From NCBI RefSeq assembly GCF_001887595.1, contig NZ_CP017480.1, positions 4,182,001 to 4,246,000 on the forward strand: a stretch of 64,000 nt of DNA. Reading direction: 5' to 3'. Source of the stretch: Luteibacter rhizovicinus DSM 16549 (GTDB lineage Bacteria; Pseudomonadota; Gammaproteobacteria; Xanthomonadales; Rhodanobacteraceae). The position numbers and the translations under genes are program-made. Shown piece after piece: positions 34,855 through 44,026 of the stretch. The notes beneath the pieces were generated by a model. The model made no database searches. It worked only from the letters and a program-made list of their open reading frames with translations, and was not told the DNA's origin. The number at the start of each line of letters is the position of its first letter. Position 1 is the stretch's first letter.

Positions 34855-35979
34855 ATGAGCCGTGTCCGCAACCGCCCCCTCTCGTCCGCCGAGCTACAGG
34901 CTTTCGGCGATGAACTCGACGCCATCCGCGCTCGGGTCACCGCCGACATCGGCGAACGCGATGCAACGTACATCCGGCGTATCGTCGCCTCGGTGCGCTG
35001 GTGTGGCGTTGCTGGCCGCGCGCTGCTCTTCCTCGGGGCTTTCGTGCACAGCGTGCTGATTCCCGCGTGGATCGCCGGCGTCGTGCTGCTTGCGCTGTCC
35101 AAGATCCTCGAGAACATGGAGCTGGGTCACAACGTCATGCACGGCCAGTACGACTGGATGAACGATCCCAAGCTAAATGGCCATACCTATGAATGGGACA
35201 TCGTCGCGACCGGCGAAAACTGGCGCAAGACGCACAACTTCCAGCACCACACCTACACCAACGTCCGCGGCATGGACGACGACATCGGCTATGGCTTGCT
35301 GCGCATCTTCCCCGAGCAGCGGTGGCGCCCGTTCTACCTGATGCAGCCCTTGATCGCGATGGTCTTCATGGTGCTGTTCCAGTGGGGCGTGGCCATCCAG
35401 GAGCTTCGCGTGGGTCGCTGGTTCGCCGGCAAGAAGTCGACGGCGCAGATGCGCGAGGATTTCCGCCCGGTGCGCCGCAAGATGGGTCGTCAGCTGCTCA
35501 AGGACTATGTCGTGTTCCCGCTGCTGGCCGGGCCGTTCTTCCTGCCCGTCCTCCTGGGCAACATGCTCGCCAACACCCTGCGCAGCATCTGGACCTTCGT
35601 CATCATTTTCTGCGGCCATTTCACCGCCGATGCCGAGGTCTTTCCGAAGGAGTCGATTCGTAATGAATCGCGCGGCCACTGGTACCTGCGCCAGTTGCGC
35701 GGTTCGTCCAATATCGCCGGCGGCAAGCTGATCAACGTGTTGTCGGGCAACCTCAGCCACCAGATCGAACACCACTTCTATCCCGACCTGCCGGCGAATC
35801 GTTACGCCGCGATCGCCGTGGAAGTGAAAGCGATCTGCGCGCGCTATGGCCAGAACTACAACACCGGCTCCCTGCCCCGTCAGTTCGGCCAGGTCATCTG
35901 GCGCATCTGGCGGCACGCGCTGCCCAGCCGTCCCGGCAGGAAGCTGCGGGCGGGCGAGCCGGCGCTTCAGGGCGGCTGA
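34855..35979 (+). CDS. Membrane fatty-acid desaturase (DesB-like)
   Basis: A 374-residue di-iron desaturase. All His boxes are present: GHNVMHGQ (His92, His96), THNFQHH (His127, His131, His132) and SHQIEHH (His302, His306, His307). Hydrophobic segments at about 50-85 and 215-255 place it in the inner membrane. It inserts double bonds into acyl chains of phospholipid or acyl-CoA using O2 and electrons from the preceding reductase. QIEHH is shared with front-end and acyl-lipid types, so the position of the double bond is not fixed by sequence. It is convergent with the MscS-type gene after 24 bases. Confidence 0.9.
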   Translation: MSRVRNRPLSSAELQAFGDELDAIRARVTADIGERDATYIRRIVASVRWCGVAGRALLFLGAFVHSVLIPAWIAGVVLLALSKILENMELGHNVMHGQYDWMNDPKLNGHTYEWDIVATGENWRKTHNFQHHTYTNVRGMDDDIGYGLLRIFPEQRWRPFYLMQPLIAMVFMVLFQWGVAIQELRVGRWFAGKKSTAQMREDFRPVRRKMGRQLLKDYVVFPLLAGPFFLPVLLGNMLANTLRSIWTFVIIFCGHFTADAEVFPKESIRNESRGHWYLRQLRGSSNIAGGKLINVLSGNLSHQIEHHFYPDLPANRYAAIAVEVKAICARYGQNYNTGSLPRQFGQVIWRIWRHALPSRPGRKLRAGEPALQGG

Positions 35980-36003
35980 GCGCCACCCGGGCAGAGACCA
36001 TGA

Positions 36004-37476
36004 TCAATGCCTGGGCGTCAGGCTATGCAGGCGACGCATGCTCGCCAACAGGCGGTGGAAGATATCCGCATGCGAATCCGCATGCACCGGCAGGTCCTTG
36101 AACGCTTCGGACGCGATCGCCTGGAAGGCGACGAGTCCATCGAGCATGTCCTGCCCCGCCGCGGGATTGGCCTGCAGGATCGGCGTCAGTGCCGCCTTCG
36201 GCACCCAGGCGACCGAGACATGGCCGATGGCGCAGAGCTTGATGGGCACGCTCTCACCGGTAAGGATGCCTGCCCTGCCCACGGCATCGCCCGGTGAAAG
36301 GCGGGCGATCTCGACGTAGCGCCCGGCGTGCTCGGCCAGGAGACAAGCCACCCCGGACGTGACGATGTACAGCGCACGGCGCTCATCCGGGCAGGTGGTA
36401 CCCACTTCGTAGATCATCTGGCCCGGCTCGAACTGCTTGCGCTCCATCGCTTCGGCGAGCTGCGTCAGTTCCGCTTCGCTCAGCGCCCGGAACATGTCGA
36501 TCTCGCGGAGCAGGCTCACCGCGTCACGGGAAAGATCGTGCACCGGCTCACCGGAGGACAGCGGAATACCGTTGGCAAGGAAATGCCGGTGGATCTGATC
36601 GATCAGTTGATTGCGTACCTTGATCTTCGCGCTCATCGCGTCGACGTAGACGACCACGCGATAATCGACGTGTTTTCCGCGGAGACCGACAGCCGTTACG
36701 GTCGGTGCAGGCATGGCGAGAATGCCGCGAGTGCTGGTCACCGCATCCGTCAGTGCGGCGATGACGGTCGCCGGTCGCGCATGGGTGGTGACCTGGACAG
36801 GCACATCCACACCGTGCGTCTTTTCCGGCCGGCTCTGGTTGATGATGTTCAACTTGGCTGCGGAACTGTTCGGCACGATGACCGTATTCCCGTCGCCATT
36901 GAGCAGGGTCGTCGCCCGCCAGTTGCTCTCGATGACCTCGCCCTGGATGTCGCCGATGGTGACCGAGTCGCCGATACTGAAAGGCTCGGTCGCACTCAGC
37001 ACGACGCCAGAGAAGACGTCCGCCAGGGTGCTCTGTACAGCCAGGCCGATCACGATGGCCACGGCACCCGACGTGGCGAGGAGGCCGCCGATCGGCATGT
37101 TGACGACAAAGCCCAGACCGGCCACCAGCGCGCCGGTGAACGTCAGGGCCTGGACCACGTCACGGAAGAGTTTTTCGCGCAGCCCCTGCGGAAGGATGAA
37201 GGCGCTCATCAGGGCCGTGGCGATCTGCGCGAATTGCAGCCACCAGGTCAACTCGAGCACCTGGGCCACGACGTGCCGGAAGGGGTCGTCTTTCCAGGGC
37301 GCCTCGGCGAACGGCACCATCCCATGGGTCCACAGGACATAGGACAGCAGGAGAAACAGGGGTATCCGTACGAATGTGTGTCCTTTCCGGCCGCCGAAGC
37401 GAAGGAAGCGCCACGACAGGAAGTCGAGGACGAGAACACCGACGCCGAGAAGCATCGCGCTATCTAGGAAGGTCAC
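36004..37476 (-). CDS. MscS-family channel with cyclic-nucleotide-binding domain
   Basis: A 490-residue inner-membrane protein. About four helices in residues 1-150, the last being the MscS pore helix region (GGLLATSGAVAIVIGLAVQSTLADVFSGVVLS), then the MscS beta domain (FSIGDSVTIGDIQGEVIESNWRATTL) and C-terminal alpha/beta part to about 335. Residues about 345-470 form a cNMP-binding cradle (MFRALSEAELTQLAEAMERKQFEPGQMIYEVG ... LYIVTSGVACLLAE ... ARLSPGDAVGRAGILTGE). This is the bCNG channel layout: a mechanosensitive pore gated or modulated by cyclic nucleotide. The start is supported by family alignment. Confidence 0.88.
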   Translation of the reverse strand: MTFLDSAMLLGVGVLVLDFLSWRFLRFGGRKGHTFVRIPLFLLLSYVLWTHGMVPFAEAPWKDDPFRHVVAQVLELTWWLQFAQIATALMSAFILPQGLREKLFRDVVQALTFTGALVAGLGFVVNMPIGGLLATSGAVAIVIGLAVQSTLADVFSGVVLSATEPFSIGDSVTIGDIQGEVIESNWRATTLLNGDGNTVIVPNSSAAKLNIINQSRPEKTHGVDVPVQVTTHARPATVIAALTDAVTSTRGILAMPAPTVTAVGLRGKHVDYRVVVYVDAMSAKIKVRNQLIDQIHRHFLANGIPLSSGEPVHDLSRDAVSLLREIDMFRALSEAELTQLAEAMERKQFEPGQMIYEVGTTCPDERRALYIVTSGVACLLAEHAGRYVEIARLSPGDAVGRAGILTGESVPIKLCAIGHVSVAWVPKAALTPILQANPAAGQDMLDGLVAFQAIASEAFKDLPVHADSHADIFHRLLASMRRLHSLTPRH

Positions 37477-37549
37477 CTGTCATGCACCTGGGCTTGGATG
37501 GCAGCGTCCCTGCTTTCAGACTAGCCCGGACATCCTTTCACGGAATCGT

Positions 37550-38527
37550 TCAGTGATCCAGCCCGTGATCCCTCAAGGTCAGCGAAATGTCGAAGCGCCA
37601 GATGTTGCGCGAACCGTTCTCGGGTGACGACAGGCGACGCTGGAGCGAGGCCAGGTCATCGCGCGCCTTCGGATAGCGCGGACCGTCCGAACGATTGCTC
37701 GAAAGGTACAGCTCACCGAACACGCGGCCTGGCGCGGGGGCGATATCCAGCGAGGCACTGTTGATGTCACCCGGCAACCGCTCGGGCTTGCCCCAGGTGC
37801 CGTCCACGCCGCGGAAGCTGATGTAGATATCCGCGCTGCCGACCGAATCGCCCTCGTTGCCGGAGTAGACGATGTAGCGCTCCTGGGGGTCGATGCCCGG
37901 GTCCATCCGATTCTTCGCCACGTCGCCCAGATCGACGCGCTCGGGTGCCGCATAACCCGACGCCGTGCGACGCGCCACGTACAGCTGGTACAACTTCCCC
38001 GAGTCCGCACGGTGCGCGGAGAAATAAATATTGCCGCTTGCCGCGATGGAGGGGTTGTAGATCTGCGCGCCGTCGTTGAGTTCACCATCGACGTGCGTGG
38101 CAGGACCCCACTGGCCATGGGCTTGTTGTTCCACGTACCACAGGTTGGTACCGGGGAATTGCTTGCCATCCATCTCGGCGACCAGCGCCGCGTCCCCGGC
38201 CCTCACCGGGCGGTTCGACACGAAGTAGAGGCGCTTGCCGTCAGGCGAAATCGCTGGCTCGGAATCGTGCCACTGACCGGAGAATGGCGCGACCTCCGGT
38301 AGCGACCATTGCTTCCCGTCACGGTGCGAGACCAGGATCGTGTCGTCCTTTTCGGCGAAATCCGAACGCATGAAATACACGGTCTTCCCGTCCGGCATCA
38401 TCGCGGCGGACGTTTCCTGAAGCCCCGTGGACACGATGCCCGGGGCCAGCAATTCACCGGCCATCGCCGTGGCTCCGATCAGGCCGAGCACGAGCGTGGA
38501 AGTCAGAAGGTATGTGCTCGATCGCAT
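37550..38527 (-). CDS. Periplasmic PD40/TolB-like beta-propeller protein
   Basis: A 325-residue protein with signal peptide (MRSSTYLLTSTLVLGLIGATAMAGE). PD40 repeats recur: AAMMPDGKTVYFMRSDF, EPAISPDGKRLYFVSNR, NPSIAASGNIYFSAHR, DPGIDPQERYIVYSGN, ASLDIAPAPGRVFGELYLSSNR. It is a six-bladed propeller exported to the periplasm, typically a binding protein; no catalytic residues recognised. ATG 38527 has GAGGAA 8 bases before it. It follows the MscS-type gene in the reverse direction order of transcription and is separate from the LytTR gene by 128 bases. Confidence 0.83.
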   Translation of the reverse strand: MRSSTYLLTSTLVLGLIGATAMAGELLAPGIVSTGLQETSAAMMPDGKTVYFMRSDFAEKDDTILVSHRDGKQWSLPEVAPFSGQWHDSEPAISPDGKRLYFVSNRPVRAGDAALVAEMDGKQFPGTNLWYVEQQAHGQWGPATHVDGELNDGAQIYNPSIAASGNIYFSAHRADSGKLYQLYVARRTASGYAAPERVDLGDVAKNRMDPGIDPQERYIVYSGNEGDSVGSADIYISFRGVDGTWGKPERLPGDINSASLDIAPAPGRVFGELYLSSNRSDGPRYPKARDDLASLQRRLSSPENGSRNIWRFDISLTLRDHGLDH

Positions 38528-38655
38528 GACTACGTTCCTCGTCACAGAGTGTGTTTGACCCTGTAAACGATGCACCGACCGGAGCGACGCCGCATGCAGG
38601 ATGTGATCGATGGTGTGCTGTCCGGGACGAGCGGTGGGTGACGTGGTGCGAGCGG

Positions 38656-39396
38656 TCAGCTCATGCCGAGGGCATGACGGGCGCTGGCGCGGAAGCGACG
38701 ACTCAGGTTGAGTCGCGTGCCGTCGTGCAGCACGACTTCGGCACTGCCCTGGAACAGGGGATGGACCTCGGCGATGCGGTCGACGTTCACCACGATGCCA
38801 CGATGGATACGGAGGAACCGCGCGGGATCGAGCGTCGCCAGCAGACCGGTCAGCGGTTCGCGGTGCAGGTGCGAGGTACCGGCCGCATGGATGCGCACGT
38901 AGTTGCCATCGGCACGGATCCAGTCGATGTCGGCGGTCGCAATGACCCGGATGCGCTCGCCGCTGGGCACGCTGATACGTTGCAGGTACGCCGTCGGTGC
39001 AGGCGTCGGCGCCATGTTCAGGCCCTGCCAGTGCTGACGCACCCGGCACATGGCCTGGTCGAAACGCGCCTGGTCGATCGGTTTCAGCAGGTAATCGATG
39101 GCATTCGCATCGAACGCCCGCAGGGCGTGCTGCCCGTACGCCGTCGCGAAGACGACCATGGGCAGGCTGCTGCGCTGCATGCCGTGCAGCAACCGGAAGC
39201 CGTCCATCCCCGGCATGCGGATATCCAGGAACAGGAGCTCCGGCTCGAGCGCCGCGATCGCCTGCTTCGCTTCGGCGGCATTGCCGCATTCGCCGACGAT
39301 GGCGATGTCCGGATGCGAGGCGAGCGCCTGGCGCAGCGCGAGACGAGCCAGCACTTCATCGTCGACCAGCAGTGCGCGGATAGCGGGCGTGCTCAT
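38656..39396 (-). CDS. LytTR-family response regulator (second pair)
   Basis: A 246-residue regulator: receiver with Asp58 (LLFLDIRMPGMDG), FATAYGQHA and DYLLKPI; LytTR DNA-binding domain at about 135-240 (RISVPSGERIRVIATADIDWIRADGNYVRIHA, ARFLRIHRGIVVNVDRI). Its ATG lies in the end of the kinase gene (ATGA at 39393-39396). Same arrangement as the 24-kb pair, with low sequence identity between the DNA-binding parts, so a separate target is likely. Confidence 0.93.
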   Translation of the reverse strand: MSTPAIRALLVDDEVLARLALRQALASHPDIAIVGECGNAAEAKQAIAALEPELLFLDIRMPGMDGFRLLHGMQRSSLPMVVFATAYGQHALRAFDANAIDYLLKPIDQARFDQAMCRVRQHWQGLNMAPTPAPTAYLQRISVPSGERIRVIATADIDWIRADGNYVRIHAAGTSHLHREPLTGLLATLDPARFLRIHRGIVVNVDRIAEVHPLFQGSAEVVLHDGTRLNLSRRFRASARHALGMS

Positions 39397-40559
39397 GCCG
39401 CCTGCTCCCGGTACGGAAAGCGCATGTCGACACGCGTACCGCCGTCGGGTCGCCGCGACAGCTCCAACGTGGCCGAGCCGCCGAAGAGCATGTCCAGGCG
39501 GGTTCGCGTGTTGCCCAGACCGATGCCGTCGGTGGGGCCCTCCGGTGGCAGGCCAAGCCCGTCGTCGTCGACCTGCACGTGCAAATCGTCGCCATCCCGG
39601 CGCGTCAGGATATGCAGGGTGCCGCGCTCGGGTTTGTCCAGCAGTCCATGGCGCAGCGCGTTTTCCACGAGCGGCTGCAGGATCATGTTCGGCACGAGGG
39701 CGTGAACGGTATTGCCTGCGACATCCATATGCGTGATCAGACGATCCTGGAAGCGCACCTGCTGGATGCCGAGATAGCACTCGAGGAACTCGATCTCACG
39801 CGAGAGCGGCACCTGTTGCGAGTGGCGCTCTTCCAGGGTGAGACGGAGGAAATCGCTCAGGCGCGAAATCATCAGGCGTGCCTGCATCGGGTCGGCAAGT
39901 GCGAGCGCGGAGATGGCGTTCAAGGTATTGAAGAGAAAATGCGGTTGCAGCTGCACGCGAAGGGTCTGCAGCTGGGACTGCACCAGCTGTGTTTCCAGAT
40001 GCGAATTACGCATTCGCTCGTCGCGCAGACGCTGCTGCGAGTGAATCGCGCGGAGCAGCACGAGCAAGACACCGTAGGTGATGAAGCTCAGGTGGGTGTT
40101 GTAGACGAACTGCATGCGCACGAAGGCCGCAAACGTCATGTCCTTCATCGATGCCGACGGCCCGCAGATCGCCCAGTAAAGCGACAGGGTCAGCGACACC
40201 TGTATCGTCGCCAGCATCAGCCCTGCCGGCACATGGATGGCGAAGAACCTTCCCCAGCTCTCTCGCGCCGTCGTCCGACCGAGCCAGGCGACCAGGGGCG
40301 TCAGGAACATCCACAGGTAGAAGTCGAGGAAGGTCCAGACCAGCGGCCGGAACCAGCCGCCCGGATGGCCTTCGGCGCGAGCGGAGACGACCGAACTGGC
40401 CGCGTAGGAAACCGCCAGCACGGTCCACACGGCCCACACCAGCGCCCATTTTTTCCACGTTGGCCATGTCATGGGATCGGTCACGACGTTCTTCCCGGCG
40501 GGGCGCGCCAAGTATGAGAGTCGCTCCACGTCGAGAACAGTGCCGTCAGTCGGGTGCAT
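39393..40559 (-). CDS. LytS/YehU-type sensor histidine kinase (second pair)
   Basis: A 388-residue kinase. Membrane helices in residues about 40-170 (KKWALVWAVWTVLAV, LVWTFLDFYLWMFLTPLVAWL, GLMLATIQVSLTLSLYWAI, ITYGVLLVLLRAI), His_kinase domain with His207 in VQLQPHFLFNTLNAISALA, ATPase with LQPLVENALRHGLLD and GIGLGNTRTRLDMLFG. A shorter start at codon 30 (MTWPTWKKW, 40472) is plausible; neither start has a strong ribosome site. Overlaps its regulator by 4 bases. Confidence 0.9.
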   Translation of the reverse strand: MHPTDGTVLDVERLSYLARPAGKNVVTDPMTWPTWKKWALVWAVWTVLAVSYAASSVVSARAEGHPGGWFRPLVWTFLDFYLWMFLTPLVAWLGRTTARESWGRFFAIHVPAGLMLATIQVSLTLSLYWAICGPSASMKDMTFAAFVRMQFVYNTHLSFITYGVLLVLLRAIHSQQRLRDERMRNSHLETQLVQSQLQTLRVQLQPHFLFNTLNAISALALADPMQARLMISRLSDFLRLTLEERHSQQVPLSREIEFLECYLGIQQVRFQDRLITHMDVAGNTVHALVPNMILQPLVENALRHGLLDKPERGTLHILTRRDGDDLHVQVDDDGLGLPPEGPTDGIGLGNTRTRLDMLFGGSATLELSRRPDGGTRVDMRFPYREQAA

Positions 40560-40660
40560 GGTCGAACGCTACGTCAAACGCCTCTTCCCGTCGTGCGCGG
40601 CAGGATGGACGGCACGGTCCGAGGGACGAGCGGTCCGAAACCCGTGTCGAACGGTCGCCG

Positions 40661-41386
40661 CTAAAGCGAACGGATGAAGGTCACCCACTCGCTCGCCGCC
40701 GGGGTGAACGCGATCGGCCCGGTGATCACCATGCTGACCATGATCGTCGAGACGCCCCAGAGGTAGGCCGGGTGCACGCGGCGACGGATGATGATGTCGT
40801 AGATCGGCCCGGCCAGGCCAAACGCCAGGATCGCGGCGAACATCACCATGGGCGCCGCGCGGCCGAACGATTCCATCGGCAACAACCTTCCGAGACCCGG
40901 GCCCAGAATCGATATGGTCGCGCAGAGCATCAGGCGCTTGTGCCACTCGGCTTTTTTGCGCAGCGTCACGCCAGCCGCAACCATGCCGCCGAAGACCGCG
41001 ATGCCTATCGTATTCATCACCAGGAACAGCGGCGCCGGGAAGAAGGAAGGCATGTGATTGGAGTGGATCGCGTAGAACGTCGCCGCCAGGCCCATGAGCA
41101 CCATCGCGGCGGCAAGTCCCGCTCCGATCCATCCGACCCGGCGATGAAGCTTGAGCGAGCCGCGTGCGACGATCGCCGGTTGCGCGACGAAGAGCACGAT
41201 CCACAGGGTAAACACCATGCCGTGGATGGCGAGGAGTAGCGGAAATTTGGGTCCGGCCGCGACATCGTCCGGTACCGTCGTGGAGAACCCCCCGATGATC
41301 ACCGCGGCCATGGCCAGCGACATGACAAGATAGAACGGTGGCCGCACGACCCTCGACGAGGTCCGGCCAATATCGACGCTGCTCAT
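40661..41386 (-). CDS. Multi-pass membrane protein, unknown function
   Basis: A 241-residue protein with six to seven hydrophobic helices (AAVIIGGFS, LLLAIHGMVFTLWIVLFVAQP, IGAGLAAAMVLMGLAATFYAI, LFLVMNTIGIAVFGGMVAAGV, and later). Conserved-looking HGMVFTLW and KLHRRVGW-like segments resemble uncharacterised heme-free membrane proteins related to DUF2306; assignment uncertain. It sits 101 bases after the LytS-type gene start on the same strand. Confidence 0.75.
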   Translation of the reverse strand: MSSVDIGRTSSRVVRPPFYLVMSLAMAAVIIGGFSTTVPDDVAAGPKFPLLLAIHGMVFTLWIVLFVAQPAIVARGSLKLHRRVGWIGAGLAAAMVLMGLAATFYAIHSNHMPSFFPAPLFLVMNTIGIAVFGGMVAAGVTLRKKAEWHKRLMLCATISILGPGLGRLLPMESFGRAAPMVMFAAILAFGLAGPIYDIIIRRRVHPAYLWGVSTIMVSMVITGPIAFTPAASEWVTFIRSL

Positions 41387-41484
41387 TCCATTTCCCCGGG
41401 CAAGTTGCCACGGACGAGCCTAGCCACGATCCTGGCCCGCCGGTAGCACCCAAAAGTCCGATACGGAGAGGTATGTCGCAAGGA

Positions 41485-42879
41485 TTACTGCGACTCGCGC
41501 CGCCCGTGCAGGGCCGCGATGATCCGAGCGACCACGTCGCCTATGCCGGTGCCCCCGTTGACGCTGATGCCCAGGCGCGCGACCACCAGGTGTTCCGACG
41601 GTACGATCACGATGTACTGGCCGAACGCGCCCCGGGCGAAGAACATGTCCTTCGGCAGTTCCGGCAGGCCCCACGGCGCGCCCCAGACCGGCACGGTGCC
41701 GTGCTCGACCAGGTTCGTCCAGAAGCCAGCGCCATAGCCGGTATCGAGCGTCTGCGAGTGGCTGTATGCCACCCAGCCCTCGGGCAGGATCCGCCGGCCA
41801 TCGACGACGCCGTCGTCCAGATAGAGCTGGCCGAAGCGGGCAAAATCGCGGGTGGATGCATACACATGGCTCGACCCGACCGGGGTCCCCGCTACATCGG
41901 TCTCGATCACCGCGTGACGCATGCCGAGCGGAGCGAACAGTTCGTCTCGAACGAAGGTTTCGGCCGCCACGGCGTCGCGGGCACCGGCGGCATCCATGGC
42001 GACCCGCGACAGCAATACGTAGCCGAGATTGCTGTACGCCCACGCGGTGCCGGGTGCGTGGATCAGGGGCACGGTTTCCGCGTACCCGGCCATGTCGCTT
42101 TCGAGGAAGAACATACGCGTCATCGGGTTGAGCGGACCGTCGGTCTCGTCGAAAGGCAGGCCGCTGTCCATACGAAGCAACTGGTCGACGGTGACGTCCG
42201 GATGAGCCGATAGTCCCGCCTTCTGATCCACACGAAGCTTGCCTTCACGCACGAGAATACCGACCAGCGCCTGGGTCAGCGATTTCGACAGGGAATGACC
42301 CCAGATCGGGGTGTCGGGACCGTAGCCGGGGGCATAGCGCTCCGCGATCAGCTTGCCATCGTGAAGCACGACGATGCCCTTGGTGTGCCGCGGACTCTGG
42401 GGATTGGGTTCGGAAAAGGCGAGATCCAGCGCCGCACGAATGGCAGGGTCGGTCGTCTCGACCACGGCGGCGCCCCACGGGTCAGGGTCATCGCTGGAGG
42501 CATCGCTCAGCGTGCCGGCGAAGCCGGCCGGATTCGGCGTCGCATCATCACCGTGCAGGAGAACGCAGCCCAAACCTCGCCGATAAACCGCACGCGCACC
42601 GAACCCGCCGAGGACCGTCGTGCGGACGTCGTGCCGTTCGCGATCGACCCGGTAACGCAACGCCCAACCGATGGAGCGCATGTTGGGCAACTGCTCTTCA
42701 CGAAAGAGGCGATCCGGGTCGACGTGCGAAATAAAGGCCGCACCGCAGAGGGAGCGACTGACCGAGTTGGTCGCCGTTCTAAACAGGTCCCCGACCGAGA
42801 GCGCATGAAAGGCGACGACGGCCGCCACGAGAACCAACGCCGCCGTGCCAGCGACGATCGTGATGCTGCGAGACACCAT
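41485..42879 (-). CDS. Serine hydrolase, beta-lactamase/transpeptidase-like (class C fold)
   Basis: A 464-residue protein. N-terminal membrane anchor (ITIVAGTAALVLVAAVVAFHAL) then the beta-lactamase fold: SxxK motif in GHSLSKSLTQALVGILV (Ser about 247), YxN as YSNLGY, and a late FFARGAFGQYIVIVPSEHLVVARLG segment as the third box. Such proteins include esterases and D-amino-acid hydrolases; actual substrate unknown. ATG 42879 is preferred over an upstream start because GGAGGG lies 6 bases before it. Divergent from the ATP-grasp gene. Confidence 0.87.
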   Translation of the reverse strand: MVSRSITIVAGTAALVLVAAVVAFHALSVGDLFRTATNSVSRSLCGAAFISHVDPDRLFREEQLPNMRSIGWALRYRVDRERHDVRTTVLGGFGARAVYRRGLGCVLLHGDDATPNPAGFAGTLSDASSDDPDPWGAAVVETTDPAIRAALDLAFSEPNPQSPRHTKGIVVLHDGKLIAERYAPGYGPDTPIWGHSLSKSLTQALVGILVREGKLRVDQKAGLSAHPDVTVDQLLRMDSGLPFDETDGPLNPMTRMFFLESDMAGYAETVPLIHAPGTAWAYSNLGYVLLSRVAMDAAGARDAVAAETFVRDELFAPLGMRHAVIETDVAGTPVGSSHVYASTRDFARFGQLYLDDGVVDGRRILPEGWVAYSHSQTLDTGYGAGFWTNLVEHGTVPVWGAPWGLPELPKDMFFARGAFGQYIVIVPSEHLVVARLGISVNGGTGIGDVVARIIAALHGRRESQ

Positions 42880-43062
42880 ACGTGCCCTCCCCTCCCGTGG
42901 ACCAGGCAGCACTCTCTCCCTTTCCGGCCGCCGTTGCCATCCGAAAGGGACGAAAGGCGCCCATGCAGGGACGAACGGGGACGCGCATCGGAAGATCATG
43001 CGAACGTTAAGACGTCCAGACTTCCATCTTCACTTGACTTTGTACCCGGGCCATGTGAATTC

Positions 43063-43080
43063 TCTGTAAGTCCTTACAGA
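43063..43080. promoter_or_regulatory. 18-bp palindrome upstream of ATP-grasp operon
   Basis: TCTGTAAGTCCTTACAGA: perfect 8-bp arms around TC, ending 13 bases before the ATP-grasp ATG. Not matched to any regulator I know. It can also fold as a weak hairpin in the leader RNA. Nothing else is seen in the 214-base divergent gap except a TTGACT (43034-43039) with no convincing partner. Confidence 0.5.
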
Positions 43081-43093
43081 TCGAAACCCACGC

Positions 43094-44026
43094 ATGTCGA
43101 ACGCACCGTCGCTGGCGATCGTTTACGAACACCCCGAATGGTTCAAGCCACTTTTCGCCGCCCTCGATCGCCGCGGCGTGACTTACCAGGCCATCTCGTT
43201 CCAGGATCATGGCTTCGATATCGCACAGAAGAAGGCGCCCGCCCCGCTCGTCTTCAGTCGGCTGGCCATGAGTTCCTTCCTGCGCCAGGACGAACATCCC
43301 ATCTTCTACGCTCAGTCGCTCTACGCGCACTGGGAGTTGAATGGAACGCGTGTGATCAACGGCACCCCTGCCCTCGCGATCGATGCCTCGAAGGCGCGGC
43401 AGATGTCGGTGATCACGTCGCTGGGGCTGGACATCCCCGCCACGCATGTCGTTCACCGACAGGCCGACATCGTCGCAGCCACCAGGGGACTGCGTTTTCC
43501 GGTCATCGTCAAGGTGAATATCGGCGGATCGGGGGCCGGCGTGTCGCGCTACGACACACTGGAAGAACTGGCACAGGCCGTCGCCGATGGCACCACGCCG
43601 AAAGGTATCGACAGCGTCACCCTGGTGCAGGAATACGTGCCGGCGCGCGACCAGCGCATGGTCCGCATGGAGACCCTGGACGGCAAGTTCCTCTACGCCA
43701 TCTCACTCAATACGGACGGCGGAACCTTCGACCTGTGTCCCGCCGACGTCTGCCTGATCGACAAACCGACGGTCACGGTGAGCGAGTACACCCCGGATGC
43801 CGAGGCGATACGCGCCGTCGAGGCGATAGCGCGTGCGGCAAAGCTCGATATCGGCGGCATCGAATTCATGATCGACGACCGCGACGGCGCCCGTCGCTTC
43901 TACGACATCAACGGTCTCTCCAACTTCGTGGCCGACCCGCTCAACGTGCTCGGCTGGGATCCGCACGAAAAACTGGTCGACTACCTGACCCACGCCATCG
44001 ATGCCACCACGGGGAAAGCAGCATGA
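43094..44026 (+). CDS. ATP-grasp (RimK-like) ligase
   Basis: A 310-residue ATP-grasp protein. N-terminal preATP-grasp part (LAIVYEHPEWFKPLFAALDRRGVTYQAIS), ATP-binding loop FPVIVKVNIGGSGAGVSRYD with Lys and the Gly-rich lid (about 133-160), nucleotide-binding VQEYVPARDQRMVRM, and metal-binding end IGGIEFMIDDRDGARRFYDINGLSNF (Glu and Asn of the Mg site). The family joins an acid, through an acyl-phosphate, to an amine or thiol. Substrates unknown. Its stop overlaps the next gene's start (ATGA at 44023-44026), so it is coupled to the flavin monooxygenase. Confidence 0.85.
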   Translation: MSNAPSLAIVYEHPEWFKPLFAALDRRGVTYQAISFQDHGFDIAQKKAPAPLVFSRLAMSSFLRQDEHPIFYAQSLYAHWELNGTRVINGTPALAIDASKARQMSVITSLGLDIPATHVVHRQADIVAATRGLRFPVIVKVNIGGSGAGVSRYDTLEELAQAVADGTTPKGIDSVTLVQEYVPARDQRMVRMETLDGKFLYAISLNTDGGTFDLCPADVCLIDKPTVTVSEYTPDAEAIRAVEAIARAAKLDIGGIEFMIDDRDGARRFYDINGLSNFVADPLNVLGWDPHEKLVDYLTHAIDATTGKAA

